A stretch of DNA of 55,797 nucleotides from Chitinophagaceae bacterium UBA7600 (GTDB taxonomy: Bacteria > Bacteroidota > Bacteroidia > Chitinophagales > Chitinophagaceae), in NCBI GenBank assembly GCA_002478885.1, contig DLKC01000095.1:1-55797 (forward strand), in the 5' to 3' direction. Under the pieces are notes generated by a model that was given only the letters and a program-made list of their open reading frames with translations, was not told where the DNA came from and did not search any database. The position numbers were made by a program, and so were the translations under genes. This document shows positions 9,062 through 17,594 of this stretch, one piece after another (within the stretch, counting starts at the first letter, position 1; each line of letters opens with the position of its first letter).

Positions 9062-10522
9062 TCACCTGTACACGATCTTCATTCCTTTTTCAAAGTCGTA
9101 CAGGGAAAGATAACGCAGGTTATAAAACGCGCCCCAAAAATCACGAAGCGCCGTTATGTAGTCGCGTTTCGCCTGGTCTTTTTCCTGGAAGGCGATACTG
9201 AGGTCGGTGATGCTGAGATCGCCGTAAACATAACGCTGCTGCGCAATCTCGTATTTCTCCGATGCAATGCTGTCAGCTTTTGCAGTCAGCTTCACCTGGT
9301 CTTTCATCATTTCAAAAAGCGTTACCTGCGTAACAATTTCCTGTGTAAAGTTTTGCTTATCCTGCTCCACCGAATACTCGGCAAATTTCAGGTTGGCTTC
9401 CGCTGTTTTTGTGCGTGATTTTGATCGGCCCCAATCAAGAATGGGGATGTCGAATTCGAGCAACAGCAATTGCTGGTCCTGCGGGGAAACATACGCTTTT
9501 GAAATCGTTGACGCGCTTTGTGAGTAACCAAGATTGGCCGTGAGTTTTGCATTAAGGCCATTGTCGCCTTTCGCCTTCGCTACATCGCGCTGTGCTTCTG
9601 CAATGCGGCGTACGAATGCGATTGCATCACTTCTATTGGCATACGCTTCTGACAAGACTTTGTCCGCAGAAATACTCAACTCTTTTATCTCCGAAGGAAG
9701 GCGCAGGGCAATCTTATCCGTTGACTGAATGCCCGTATAAGCGTGCAGGTTTAGCTGTGCAATTTCCATATCCCTCTTAGCTGTGCCTTCCGCTTTTTCT
9801 GCTTTTAACTGTTCTAACTGTAACTGTAAAATTTCATTCTTTGATATTTTGCCGAGGTCGAATTTTTCGTTGGCGATCCGCATAATATTCCGGTTGTTGT
9901 CGAGGTTTGTTCCTGCGATCTGGTAGTTTACCTGCGCCAGCAACAAGTCGAAAAAATATACACTTGCTGTAATGGCTATCAGTTCCATCGACTCGCTAAA
10001 AGCCTGTTTGCTTTCGTTGTATTTGAGTGGTTCAATGCGGTTATCCCACTTCAGCGAATTAAACTGGAATATCGGCTGGCTGTACCCGACACTAAACGGA
10101 ACTGTGTTGTAGAGCTGTGTCTTCTCATCAAAGTTGTTGAATTTCTGAAGGGCGGTAGTGCCAAACACGGTGCCGCCTGTTGCCGCGATACTTTGGCTGA
10201 AAGAAAGATCGAGCGAAGAGTTATTGTAATGGATCGGTTGAAACAATATTGTTCCGTCGGGCTGCACCACCTGCGTGAAAGTCTTGCTGTATGCGGGTAA
10301 GGTGCCGCTTAACAGCAACTGCGGCTGATAGTTTGACCGGTACGTGCGCCACTGCCAATACTTTGTTTCTTTGGTAGTGGACGCCTGTTTTGATTCGATC
10401 GATTTAGCCTTAGCCATATCAATCACTTCGTCCAGTGAAAGTAAAACGGTATCACTTGCCTGCGCAAAGGGTTTAATCTGGCTTAAGAGTATGAAGGCTA
10501 TATATACAGTCAGTTGTTTCAT
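9062..10522 (-). CDS. TolC-like outer membrane efflux channel
   Basis: A 486-residue secreted protein with a signal peptide (residues 1-21, ending FAQA). Two long alpha-helical, Gln/Lys/Glu-rich stretches of the outer membrane efflux protein family are separated by beta-strand segments, and the internal two-fold duplication usual for TolC is visible as paired helical hairpins (about 180-260 and 380-460). It should form a trimeric barrel with a periplasmic tunnel that docks with the adaptor encoded 52 bp upstream. The gene order adaptor, channel, ATPase, permease, permease is a complete tripartite pump. No lipobox is present, unlike NodT-type channels. Confidence in the family is high; the exported compound is unknown. 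Confidence 0.93.
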   Translation of the reverse strand: MKQLTVYIAFILLSQIKPFAQASDTVLLSLDEVIDMAKAKSIESKQASTTKETKYWQWRTYRSNYQPQLLLSGTLPAYSKTFTQVVQPDGTILFQPIHYNNSSLDLSFSQSIAATGGTVFGTTALQKFNNFDEKTQLYNTVPFSVGYSQPIFQFNSLKWDNRIEPLKYNESKQAFSESMELIAITASVYFFDLLLAQVNYQIAGTNLDNNRNIMRIANEKFDLGKISKNEILQLQLEQLKAEKAEGTAKRDMEIAQLNLHAYTGIQSTDKIALRLPSEIKELSISADKVLSEAYANRSDAIAFVRRIAEAQRDVAKAKGDNGLNAKLTANLGYSQSASTISKAYVSPQDQQLLLLEFDIPILDWGRSKSRTKTAEANLKFAEYSVEQDKQNFTQEIVTQVTLFEMMKDQVKLTAKADSIASEKYEIAQQRYVYGDLSITDLSIAFQEKDQAKRDYITALRDFWGAFYNLRYLSLYDFEKGMKIVYR

Positions 10523-10574
10523 TTTCCTTTCTTTGGCTTTATACGTTAGGCCTGCGGTTTGTGTATGTTGTCTT

Positions 10575-11822
10575 TTATTGGTTGATCTTTATCTCGGAAG
10601 CGTTTTTAAAATTGCTCATATCAGAAACTATCACCACGTCGCCAGGTTTTACATTGTCTTTCAATTCCACGTAGTCAAAATTGCTGAGGCCGATATGCGC
10701 AGCTTTTCTTATGGCTTTTCCATCGCTGATGATAAAAATATCCTGTGTTGAAGCGCCTTTAAAAGCGCCCCCATTCGCCACGCGCATCACCTTTTTCTTT
10801 GCGTCGGTGACGAGGTAAACGTCCACTTTCATGTTTGGCCTCAACAAAGGGTTGTTGCGTTCGGCGAGTTGTATATCAAACGTTACAATGCCGTTTTGAA
10901 CAGAGGGGTAAATATTATTAACAATGCCGCGGATCGTGTTTTCATTGATGCGTATGATCACTGCCATACCATTGCGCAACTGGTCAAGATAATTATCCGA
11001 AATGCTGCCCTGTACCTTGAAACTGCTAAGGTCTGCTATGCGCACCAGCGGATCGCCTTCATTCACCATAGTCCCAATGTTTTTGTTGACCCAGGTGATC
11101 ACACCTGCCCTGGTTGTTACGATATTTGCCAGCGTTAACTTTCTTTCCAATGCTTTTAAGTCATTCTCCTGTATCGCTGCATCGATCTCAGATTGCCGCA
11201 TTTCGAGTTGCATGGTTTGTTGCTTGCTTTTGATCTCGTTTTCCAATTGTTGTTTTTCCAGGTTGGCCACTTTCAGAGCCAGTTCTGCTTTCTCAATATC
11301 TTCCCTGGTGCCTCCGCCGGCCTTGTATAACCGCTTTGCATTTTCCACGTCAGCTTCCAGGCTCCCGATACGCAGTTGCTTGATGTCGTTGTTCGACTGG
11401 ATATCGTAAAAACTTTTGTCCAGTTCAAGTTTCAGTTTACTTATGTTGTTTCGTTTTGTCTCCAGCTCAAATTTCATTTTCTCATACTCCGTTTGCGATG
11501 CAGATTTATCGAGCGTAAGCACAGGCTCGCCTGCTTTCACCTGCGTGCCGGCATCGAGTAACACACTTTGCACAGAGGCTTTAACCGGGCTGCTGATCAC
11601 TTCTTCAAACTCGGGTAAGACTTCGCCGCTTGCCGTAATGGTGTTTTCAATATCGCCGGTTTCCACAATGGCGCTAACGAAATCTTTTTTGTCAATCGAT
11701 GGAACAAACACGATGCGCATGGACCAGGAAACCAGTGCGATGGCAACCAGCGTTGCTGCGATAACCAGTATTGTCTTTCTCTTCTTTTTTGATTGCACTT
11801 CAGCTTCTATCATCGTGTCCAT
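10575..11822 (-). CDS. Periplasmic adaptor (membrane fusion protein, HlyD/MacA type)
   Basis: A 415-residue protein with one N-terminal TM anchor (about residues 18-38) after a Lys-rich cytoplasmic start. A lipoyl-like half domain (about 65-110, including the VSSVLLDAGTQVKAGEPV-like region) is followed by a long coiled coil (about 110-230), the second lipoyl half, a beta-barrel (LVRIADLSSFKVQGSI) and a membrane-proximal domain. This is the MacA/HlyD order. It is the first gene of the five-gene efflux operon. Two starts are possible, at 11822 and three codons later at 11813. The sigma-54-like promoter at 11847-11862 leaves a very short leader for the first and a slightly longer one for the second. 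Confidence 0.93.
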   Translation of the reverse strand: MDTMIEAEVQSKKKRKTILVIAATLVAIALVSWSMRIVFVPSIDKKDFVSAIVETGDIENTITASGEVLPEFEEVISSPVKASVQSVLLDAGTQVKAGEPVLTLDKSASQTEYEKMKFELETKRNNISKLKLELDKSFYDIQSNNDIKQLRIGSLEADVENAKRLYKAGGGTREDIEKAELALKVANLEKQQLENEIKSKQQTMQLEMRQSEIDAAIQENDLKALERKLTLANIVTTRAGVITWVNKNIGTMVNEGDPLVRIADLSSFKVQGSISDNYLDQLRNGMAVIIRINENTIRGIVNNIYPSVQNGIVTFDIQLAERNNPLLRPNMKVDVYLVTDAKKKVMRVANGGAFKGASTQDIFIISDGKAIRKAAHIGLSNFDYVELKDNVKPGDVVIVSDMSNFKNASEIKINQ

Positions 11823-11846
11823 GCATGCGAATTTGACCAGTAGTGT

Positions 11847-11862
11847 TTCAAGTCGAATGCCA
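11847..11862 (-). promoter_or_regulatory. Candidate sigma-54 promoter for the efflux operon
   Basis: Read on the minus strand this is TGGCATTCGACTTGAA. It matches the -24 element (TGGCA) and most of the -12 element (TTG, but A instead of C next), with correct spacing. It lies 25 bp before the adaptor start and about 50 bp from the palindrome, the geometry expected for an NtrC-type activator encoded in the same cluster. Inferred from motif only. Confidence 0.5.
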
Positions 11863-11912
11863 AACGTTGTTTATTGAAAAGCAAGGCTTTATGCAAAATC
11901 GAAGATTGAAAG

Positions 11913-11930
11913 TTGTCCGATAGCGGACAA
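11913..11930. promoter_or_regulatory. Perfect palindrome, probable activator-binding site 1
   Basis: TTGTCCG-ATAG-CGGACAA is a perfect 7+7 inverted repeat upstream of the sigma-54-like promoter. Its size, symmetry and distance suit an upstream activating site bound by the Fis-type helix-turn-helix of the NtrC-like regulator. Confidence 0.6.
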
Positions 11931-11931
11931 A

Positions 11932-11949
11932 CTGTTTGATAGCGGAAAG
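11932..11949. promoter_or_regulatory. Tandem, weaker copy of the palindrome, probable site 2
   Basis: CTGTTTGATAGCGGAAAG shares the GATAGCGGA block with site 1 and is offset by 19 bp in the same orientation. Two neighbouring sites are typical for cooperative binding by NtrC-family dimers. Confidence 0.5.
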
Positions 11950-11970
11950 AAAACTTAGCAGGTATGTTTA

Positions 11971-12017
11971 CGGGCAGCGGTGCAGGTGGCGGCGCCTGTT
12001 GTGTCACTCACTTCGGC
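11971..12017 (+). repeat. Palindromic-element family: solo left half (variant core)
   Basis: The flank CGGGCAGCGGTGCAGGTGGC is followed by the core GTTGTGTCACTCACTTCGGC (11998-12017). Unlike most copies it lies between divergent promoters, not behind a stop codon. The flank closely resembles the one at 19880-19910. Confidence 0.75.
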
Positions 12018-12125
12018 GTTCTGAACCCGCTTCATCGGTCTACCCTTACCATGTGCCGTGTTTGTCAAATGTTATTGCAGGCCTCGCAAATACCGTTAGC
12101 TTTACCCGGTTAATCTTCAGTAGCT

Positions 12126-12674
12126 ATGCTTACGCCGGAAAAAGTAGTAGAACAAACAGAAAAGTGGATACTGGATGTGGTTGTCGGGCTCAACTTTTGC
12201 CCTTTCGCTTCCAACGTGGTAAAACAACAAAAGATTTTTTACCGGGTTGAAATGAGCAGCGAACTGCATACCTGTCTTAACACCGTGCTGCAGGAACTCC
12301 TACGGCTTGATGACAATGCAGGCATCGAAACTTCATTTGTTATTTTCCCCAATGCTTTTGAAAATTTCAATGATTATCTCGACATGGTATGGCTTGCAGA
12401 AAAGCAATTAAAAAAACAGGGGTATAAAGGTGTGTACCAACTGGCAAGTTTTCACCCGCAGTATTTGTTTGCCAAGTCAAAGGAAGAAGATGCAGCCAAT
12501 TATACCAACCGCTCCGTTTATCCCATGATTCACCTGTTACGTGAATCGAGCATAGATAAGGCTTTGCAACACTTTAAAAGCCCCGGTAATATTCCGGAAA
12601 GAAACATAAGCTTTGCCCGTGAGAAAGGGCCCGCTTATATGAGAATGCTGCGAGATGCCTGCCTGGATTCCTGA
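12126..12674 (+). CDS. DUF1415 family protein
   Basis: A 182-residue cytosolic protein. The N-terminal block with VVGLNFCPFA is the signature of DUF1415, a family of about 180-190 residues found in many Gram-negative bacteria. Other conserved-looking blocks are the LASFHPQYLFA segment and the C-terminal NRSVYPMIHLLRE segment. No transmembrane segment, signal peptide or catalytic triad is evident. Conserved Cys and His residues could bind a metal, but this is speculation. It is transcribed divergently from the efflux operon and convergently with the next gene, so it is monocistronic. The biochemical function is unknown. Confidence 0.85.
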   Translation: MLTPEKVVEQTEKWILDVVVGLNFCPFASNVVKQQKIFYRVEMSSELHTCLNTVLQELLRLDDNAGIETSFVIFPNAFENFNDYLDMVWLAEKQLKKQGYKGVYQLASFHPQYLFAKSKEEDAANYTNRSVYPMIHLLRESSIDKALQHFKSPGNIPERNISFAREKGPAYMRMLRDACLDS

Positions 12675-12745
12675 ATGTACCAAGAATATAACTGTTTAAA
12701 CTGATCGCATGCTCCTGGTTTTGAAGTACACGCTATGGATCGTTT

Positions 12746-13138
12746 TTATTCCTTAACCATCTTTGCAGGGCTCGTAAAAATCACTTTACCAAACATTATT
12801 GCGAAGACTGCATAACTGGCTGCAGCGACCCATAAAGATGCGTTTGAAGCACCAGCCATCGCAAATTTTATTAATGCCATAGCACCGGCGGCAAAGTGCA
12901 GGAAGTTACCCATTGCCAATGGCCTTGCATAAATGCCGCCAATGAGCACTGACTTTGCCATCCAGTTCATCATGGCAAAACCAAGATAAAGAGCGCCCGT
13001 AACCTGGATAAAAACTGCTGCCCCTGCATTTGAATTAAGACCCAGGTTGTTTAATATTTCCTGTGGCAGAAATGTTGTGGCGAGGCCGGATAAAGCCATA
13101 AATGCAGCGCTGGAAATCATCAGGTATTTAGTGTTCAT
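12746..13138 (-). CDS. Small four-TM membrane protein, function unknown
   Basis: A protein of about 130 residues with four hydrophobic helices (roughly 5-25, 43-62, 72-92 and 100-120) and a short Lys-rich C-terminus. Two starts three codons apart are possible (13147 and 13138); the second, MNTKYLMISS, puts the first helix at the usual distance from the N-terminus. It recalls small Bacteroidota integral membrane proteins of unknown function. It is convergent with the DUF1415 gene and followed in the upstream direction by the beta-lactamase-like gene (52 bp gap to that gene's stop). I do not recognise a named family. Confidence 0.7.
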   Translation of the reverse strand: MNTKYLMISSAAFMALSGLATTFLPQEILNNLGLNSNAGAAVFIQVTGALYLGFAMMNWMAKSVLIGGIYARPLAMGNFLHFAAGAMALIKFAMAGASNASLWVAAASYAVFAIMFGKVIFTSPAKMVKE

Positions 13139-13189
13139 GTAAGGCATTTAAATAAAAACGGATTAGTAAAATCGGTGCTATTGCCATTT

Positions 13190-14104
13190 TCAATGTTTAC
13201 TTATATACTGGTAAATGAGCAATGATACATCCGACATTGCTTTTACCGATGCATCGGTATCAATAAGATTTTTGGAAAGAATCACCAGAATATATTTTCT
13301 ACCATCAGGCAAAAACACGATGCCGCTATCGTGCTCAACTCCGGTGATAGAGCCCGTTTTGTGTGCTACTTTCACCTGTTTTGGTAATTGCGCCGGGATG
13401 ATCTCGTTGAACTTTTGATCAAGCAGGATGTTGATCATTGCTGCTGATGACTTCTTATTTACTGCCTTGCCGCTGGCAATTTTCTCAAAGAGCAGCATAA
13501 GGTCATAAGCAGTGGTGGTGTTATTTAATCCTTTGTCAAATGCTTCCTGGTCTTCCACGCCACGTAACACCTGTATATCGTTGGCACCATAACTGCGCAT
13601 GGTTTGCAACACGTTTTTAGCGCCAACCTTTTCTATAAGTGTGTTGGTGGCGAAGTTGCTGCTTACCGTGATCATTTCATACATCAGCTGGTAGACGGTT
13701 CTCTTTTCGCCGATGTGTTTATAAAGATCAGCTTCGCTGTCATCGGTTGTGTCGAGGCTATATAGACTGCCGTCAACGATGCTTTTGAATTCGTTCTTTA
13801 AAACGATGGAATCAGTGAGTTTAAATCTCTTCTCTTTCACCTGTTTATAAATTTCGATCATCACGGGTGTTTTCATGGTGCTGGCCGCATGAAAATTTTC
13901 GTGTTCGTTGAAAAAAGCTGTTTTGCCGGATGACAAGTCTTTGAATGCTACCGCGAAGTTACCCTTCTGTGCGCCCAGCAGGGACTGAACCTGCTGCTGC
14001 AGTTTGATAAGGCTGCTGTCCAGTGCTGCCAAGGAACTATTGGTTAACAAAGAAGCCCAGGAGATAAGAATGAATGACAACGGAAATTGATAAACAGGTT
14101 TCAT
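13190..14104 (-). CDS. Class A beta-lactamase-like serine hydrolase
   Basis: A 304-residue exported protein with the class A core motifs: STMK (Ser75 to Lys78), SSN (148-150, in place of SDN) and KTG (249-251). Between the last two lies an omega-loop-like segment, RGVEDQEAFDKGLNNTT, in which the Glu-to-Asn spacing is longer than the Glu166/Asn170 pattern of TEM-like enzymes. The frame extends to 14170, but a TTTG-17 bp-TACATTTT promoter candidate (14143-14171) lies inside that extension and the signal peptide begins at the ATG at 14104, so 14104 is chosen. Similar chromosomal proteins in Bacteroidota and Actinobacteria are annotated as serine hydrolases, and true beta-lactam hydrolysis is uncertain. 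It could instead act on peptidoglycan-like amides. Confidence 0.88.
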   Translation of the reverse strand: MKPVYQFPLSFILISWASLLTNSSLAALDSSLIKLQQQVQSLLGAQKGNFAVAFKDLSSGKTAFFNEHENFHAASTMKTPVMIEIYKQVKEKRFKLTDSIVLKNEFKSIVDGSLYSLDTTDDSEADLYKHIGEKRTVYQLMYEMITVSSNFATNTLIEKVGAKNVLQTMRSYGANDIQVLRGVEDQEAFDKGLNNTTTAYDLMLLFEKIASGKAVNKKSSAAMINILLDQKFNEIIPAQLPKQVKVAHKTGSITGVEHDSGIVFLPDGRKYILVILSKNLIDTDASVKAMSDVSLLIYQYISKH

Positions 14105-14142
14105 GCGGCTAAAGTAGTTAAGGTTGCCATATGTGCAGAATA

Positions 14143-14171
14143 AAAATGTACAGGCGCTAACAGGATACAAA
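14143..14171 (-). promoter_or_regulatory. Candidate Bacteroidota-type promoter for the beta-lactamase-like gene
   Basis: On the minus strand a TTTG (-33) is followed after 17 bp by TACATTTT (-7, consensus TAnnTTTG). Transcription would begin about 30 bp before the ATG at 14104, supporting that start. Confidence 0.5.
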
Positions 14172-14228
14172 CATATTTGTTATTTTAATGGCTGATACAA
14201 TTAAACAGACCAAACAAAAACAACTGTT

Positions 14229-14780
14229 ATGAAGAAAATAAGTGTAGCTGCTATCATCGCCGCTGGCTTACTATCCTGTAGTTCGCCCTCTGCCGAAAAG
14301 TCTTTTGAAACCGTGGCCGATTCCACCTCAGCGGCGGCACCCGCCGAGGCACCGGTTAGTTATCCCTTCCCGGCAATGTACTCTGCCGACTGGAAGATCG
14401 GCAACCCGAAAGATGTGGTGACAGTGCTGAATGTTTACAAAGCTATTGAAGAGAACCGTATTGATGATTTGTCAAATTATCTCGCAGACAGTGTACGATC
14501 TATCAACTACAATGCTGTTGAACGAAATATGAGCAAAGCCGACGCGATCAAAATGGTGAAGGAATTCAGGACTGGTTTTGTAAGCGTTAATGAATCGTTT
14601 ATTGCCTACATGCCGCTACACAGCGTTGATAAGAACGAAGACTGGGTAGCAACCTGGATGAAAGAGGTGACCACCGACAAGAAAGGTAAAAAAGATTCCA
14701 CCACCTATATGGAAAGATGGCAATTGAAAGACGGCAAAATTGTATACCGGGGCGCTTTTGCAAGAGACAGGCGTTTCTAA
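14229..14780 (+). CDS. NTF2-like lipoprotein
   Basis: A 183-residue protein with a lipoprotein signal peptide (lipobox LLSC, acylated Cys17), followed by an Ala/Pro/Ser-rich linker (about 20-50) and a C-terminal domain of about 125 residues. The domain's pattern, an N-terminal helix with VLNVYKAIEENRIDDL followed by strands ending in YMERWQLKDGKIV, is that of the NTF2-like/SnoaL alpha-plus-beta fold. Such domains form cone-shaped pockets used for binding or catalysis, and in lipoproteins the role is usually unknown. The gene diverges from the beta-lactamase-like gene and is followed by a strong hairpin terminator. No active-site residues can be assigned with confidence. Confidence 0.8.
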   Translation: MKKISVAAIIAAGLLSCSSPSAEKSFETVADSTSAAAPAEAPVSYPFPAMYSADWKIGNPKDVVTVLNVYKAIEENRIDDLSNYLADSVRSINYNAVERNMSKADAIKMVKEFRTGFVSVNESFIAYMPLHSVDKNEDWVATWMKEVTTDKKGKKDSTTYMERWQLKDGKIVYRGAFARDRRF

Positions 14781-14793
14781 TAATTTTTATACA

Positions 14794-14830
14794 ATATGAT
14801 CGCCACCTATGGCAGAGGTGGCGATCATAT
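14794..14830. terminator. Bidirectional intrinsic terminator
   Basis: A perfect 15-bp inverted repeat (14794-14808 and 14816-14830) with a 7-nt loop begins 14 bp after the lipoprotein stop codon. T/A-rich tracts on both sides allow it to end both this transcript and the convergent RDD-protein transcript. Confidence 0.85.
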
Positions 14831-14916
14831 TTTGCCGACCGCTTTGTTCGTTGTTATCCATGTGCCAGAACTGCTCGGTTGGGCGGTATAATTCAAGTGT
14901 TTTTGGGAAACTTAGT

Positions 14917-15306
14917 TCAAATTTTAATCATTACACTGCCTGAAGCAAGATCGTGTATGGCTCTTCTTTTTGGATTGCTGTTGATTGTAAGAAATGAAAT
15001 CCATCCCAACAGCAATTTTACCGGATAGCGAATCATCGCTTGTATCATATTTAGCCGCTTCGATGTATCTTTATATTTTTTAACTCTTATTTTTTTCAGG
15101 TAGTTTCCGATTGTGCAGCCAGCCACCTGGCAAACCGGCTCGTAGGCAAAAAAAATGCCGATGAACATTGCTATTCTTAACCCGTCAGGAGCATTTTCAT
15201 AATGATCGAGCATGGTGGCAAATGCAAAGCACATGATGACAACAAAAACTGTATCAATAAAAGTAGATTGCACTCTTTCAGAAAGATCAGGATATTTTTC
15301 TTCCAT
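14917..15306 (-). CDS. RDD family membrane protein
   Basis: A 129-residue protein with the RDD pattern: an Arg in the first helix region (SERVQSTFIDTVFVV, with Asp18), a second TM helix in IAMFIGIFFAYEP, a basic amphipathic middle and a third hydrophobic segment in PVKLLLGWISFLTI before a conserved RRAIHDLASG. RDD proteins are small three-TM bacterial membrane proteins. Some have been linked to Na+/H+ or K+/H+ antiport, but most are uncharacterised. It is convergent with the lipoprotein gene and shares its terminator hairpin. The DUF3857 gene follows downstream on the same strand with 69 bp between. It is probably transcribed alone. Confidence 0.82.
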   Translation of the reverse strand: MEEKYPDLSERVQSTFIDTVFVVIMCFAFATMLDHYENAPDGLRIAMFIGIFFAYEPVCQVAGCTIGNYLKKIRVKKYKDTSKRLNMIQAMIRYPVKLLLGWISFLTINSNPKRRAIHDLASGSVMIKI

Positions 15307-15375
15307 GGTAAATTGTCTATTTACAGTAAGGTAAAGGATTGTTTTTTGATTTCAAAGCCATTAGACCTTCGTGAT

Positions 15376-17343
15376 TTATTGTTTTTTAAAAACAATTTGT
15401 TCTGCTTCCTTTTTTACTACAAATGCATAAAAATCGCGGAGCGTAGCATAGTCGTCGGGCGCAAAATAGGCCTTGTTTATTTTTAACCGAAACTTGAACT
15501 GAATATTAGTGGCTGTTTTCCCCACGAGGTATTCAAAAGATCCATCGGCGTCGTTGAGATTTACGCGCACTGACTTTGGCAATTCATCCACTATATAGCC
15601 TTTGGGGATTTCCATGTTGAGGGTAAACGTTTCATCGTTGCAGTAAGGCAATTCAACGGGGTATAAGCGGTTCTCGGTTTTAAAATAGTTTTCGCCAACA
15701 ACCGGCATCATCAACGGGTTGAAATAAATGATATCATCATTCCCCTGGTCAAATGCAAAGTTGAATTTTATGGTCACCGGGTATTCGGTTTGCTGCAAGG
15801 AGTCAATTTCTGTATCACTAATCTTCACAGGAACCGTAAAACGATTCTTAAAATTGTCTATCAATTGCTGTTGGCTGGTTTTTAATAATTGTTGCCGGAT
15901 ATCGTACGATGAAGCTTCACTTTCATTACTAACATAAGTGCCTTCCATACCCTTGTCAGCATTAAATACAAAAAGCGTTGTTTGCCTGGTTTCTTTAAGT
16001 GAATCTGCTGAAAGCAGCACCGTTTCCGGGTTTTTGATAATTTCAACCGCGATATCATTATAACAGTCGACTGGTATTTTTCCAAAGCCAAGTAAGGGTT
16101 GAGAAGCGTCGAGATAATAAAGCTGATCATCAATATAAACCTTGCAGACCAGGTAGTTGAAATTGGCGACCATTGGGTATTTGGTGTAAGCAAATCCATT
16201 CTCTCTTGTGCTTACAATCACCGGCTCTGCACTAATGTTATATTGCCTGAGCTTGTTAATCAATAAAAGGTTGATCTCGCCTACATTTCCTCTTGCTTTT
16301 TTAACTACATTTTGCAGGTTGGTCTGCACAAAAAAATAGTTGTGTGACGTGCAGGAAAAATTACTTTGTATGTAGTAGAAAGTTTTTTTGGCTTTAGCCA
16401 GCTTGTCTGCAGTTAGCACCATCGTATTGTCAAGTGCGGGAATATTTACCTGTTCCGATATAGCTTCACCGAAGTCAGGTGATTGTAAAAGAAAGTCTGC
16501 CGTCTTGGTCCAATCACCTGCAATATCGTGGGTAGATTCACCATTGTATGTTGAAGCAAGCTGAAACTCCAGTTTATCTGCGTAGTTGGATGCTGCTGAA
16601 ATAAATTTTTCAATCTTTAACGCAGGTATATTTTTCATATTCCAATGATAGTAGTTCACCTGGGTTGACGCATTTAGTTCGTTAAACATAAAGCTTTCCC
16701 TCGTTTCCCATTTTGAGGTTGTGGCAAAAGAATCAAGCCCTGTTTTTTTGATGACGTAATTTAGCGTTCCGGGAATGGCAACCTGGTAGTCGCTTTGCAA
16801 AGTGGGGTACCAGGTGTTTTGGAAAAACCAGGTCCTTAAACTGAAATTGAACGGTGAGGTAATTGTATAGCTTAAATCAATGATAGAACCTTCCTTTACT
16901 GCGGGCAGCGTAAATTTTTTTGCACTGTGGTTTTTATTAAGCCTGTCTTCAAAAATACCTGCAGGATCCAACGCCGTGCTGACCAGTTTGCCATTTTCAA
17001 GATTGTATGTAGTACCTTTTATGTCGCTCAACACTTCCTGGTTGTCTTCAGCATCATTATAAAGCACTATTTCATGCGTTGCCGCGGTAACGCCCGGCTG
17101 TTTTAACACCCTGATTCTTACGAAACGTTTGTATACATTATTAAACCAGTTGGCTTTGTTACTGATGAAGTTAATGGTACCCTGGTCCAACAATACCACC
17201 GCTTCTGCGCTGGTATCTATGCTATACACAGTTGATTCAAAATCTGCGGCAGTAATATCGCTGCGTTTTAGTTTTTCAAATTTTTGGGCCGATGTGTTGA
17301 GCCATACAAAAAAGAGTGCTGATAAAAAGAGAAACTTAAACAT
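15376..17343 (-). CDS. DUF3857/DUF3858 protein with a degenerate transglutaminase-like domain
   Basis: A 655-residue exported protein with a signal peptide ending NTSAQ (about residues 1-19). A DUF3857 beta-rich region spans about 50-230, a transglutaminase-like middle about 260-430, and a DUF3858-like C-terminal beta domain the rest. In the middle domain the position where active transglutaminases carry Cys reads KKARGNVGEINLLL, the catalytic His region reads NFNYLVC, and only the third-triad Asp (YLDAS) is clearly present. Two of three catalytic residues therefore appear to be lost, as in many Bacteroidota members of this family. It is likely a periplasmic or outer-membrane-associated structural or binding protein rather than an enzyme. 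The gene appears monocistronic. Confidence 0.85.
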   Translation of the reverse strand: MFKFLFLSALFFVWLNTSAQKFEKLKRSDITAADFESTVYSIDTSAEAVVLLDQGTINFISNKANWFNNVYKRFVRIRVLKQPGVTAATHEIVLYNDAEDNQEVLSDIKGTTYNLENGKLVSTALDPAGIFEDRLNKNHSAKKFTLPAVKEGSIIDLSYTITSPFNFSLRTWFFQNTWYPTLQSDYQVAIPGTLNYVIKKTGLDSFATTSKWETRESFMFNELNASTQVNYYHWNMKNIPALKIEKFISAASNYADKLEFQLASTYNGESTHDIAGDWTKTADFLLQSPDFGEAISEQVNIPALDNTMVLTADKLAKAKKTFYYIQSNFSCTSHNYFFVQTNLQNVVKKARGNVGEINLLLINKLRQYNISAEPVIVSTRENGFAYTKYPMVANFNYLVCKVYIDDQLYYLDASQPLLGFGKIPVDCYNDIAVEIIKNPETVLLSADSLKETRQTTLFVFNADKGMEGTYVSNESEASSYDIRQQLLKTSQQQLIDNFKNRFTVPVKISDTEIDSLQQTEYPVTIKFNFAFDQGNDDIIYFNPLMMPVVGENYFKTENRLYPVELPYCNDETFTLNMEIPKGYIVDELPKSVRVNLNDADGSFEYLVGKTATNIQFKFRLKINKAYFAPDDYATLRDFYAFVVKKEAEQIVFKKQ

Positions 17344-17495
17344 GCTCCAGGCTTTGTCTATTGATAAAAAATCTCATGGCCCAATAAATCAAATTGGCGC
17401 CGAAACAAAATATATTAAAATGTCGAGGAATCAAAGCGCGGGCAATTATTTAGTTGCCTGAGGTGAATAACGGGTAATGAAAGCTCCTTATGAAT

Positions 17496-17543
17496 GCTGC
17501 TATTGTGGTGGTGCAGTACAAATGTGCGATGGCGATGGGCCGG
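17496..17543 (+). repeat. Palindromic-element family: degraded, collapsed copy
   Basis: A left-flank-like segment (GAATGCTGCTATTG) runs directly into a degraded right core, GTACAAATGTGCGATGGCGA (17516-17535), and a GGGCCGGC end. It lies about 50 bp beyond the FUSC gene's stop codon, the usual position. Confidence 0.55.
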
Positions 17544-17594
17544 CGCTGTGGTACAAGAAAAACAGGTTGTTATTCTGCAACATGACCCATACAA

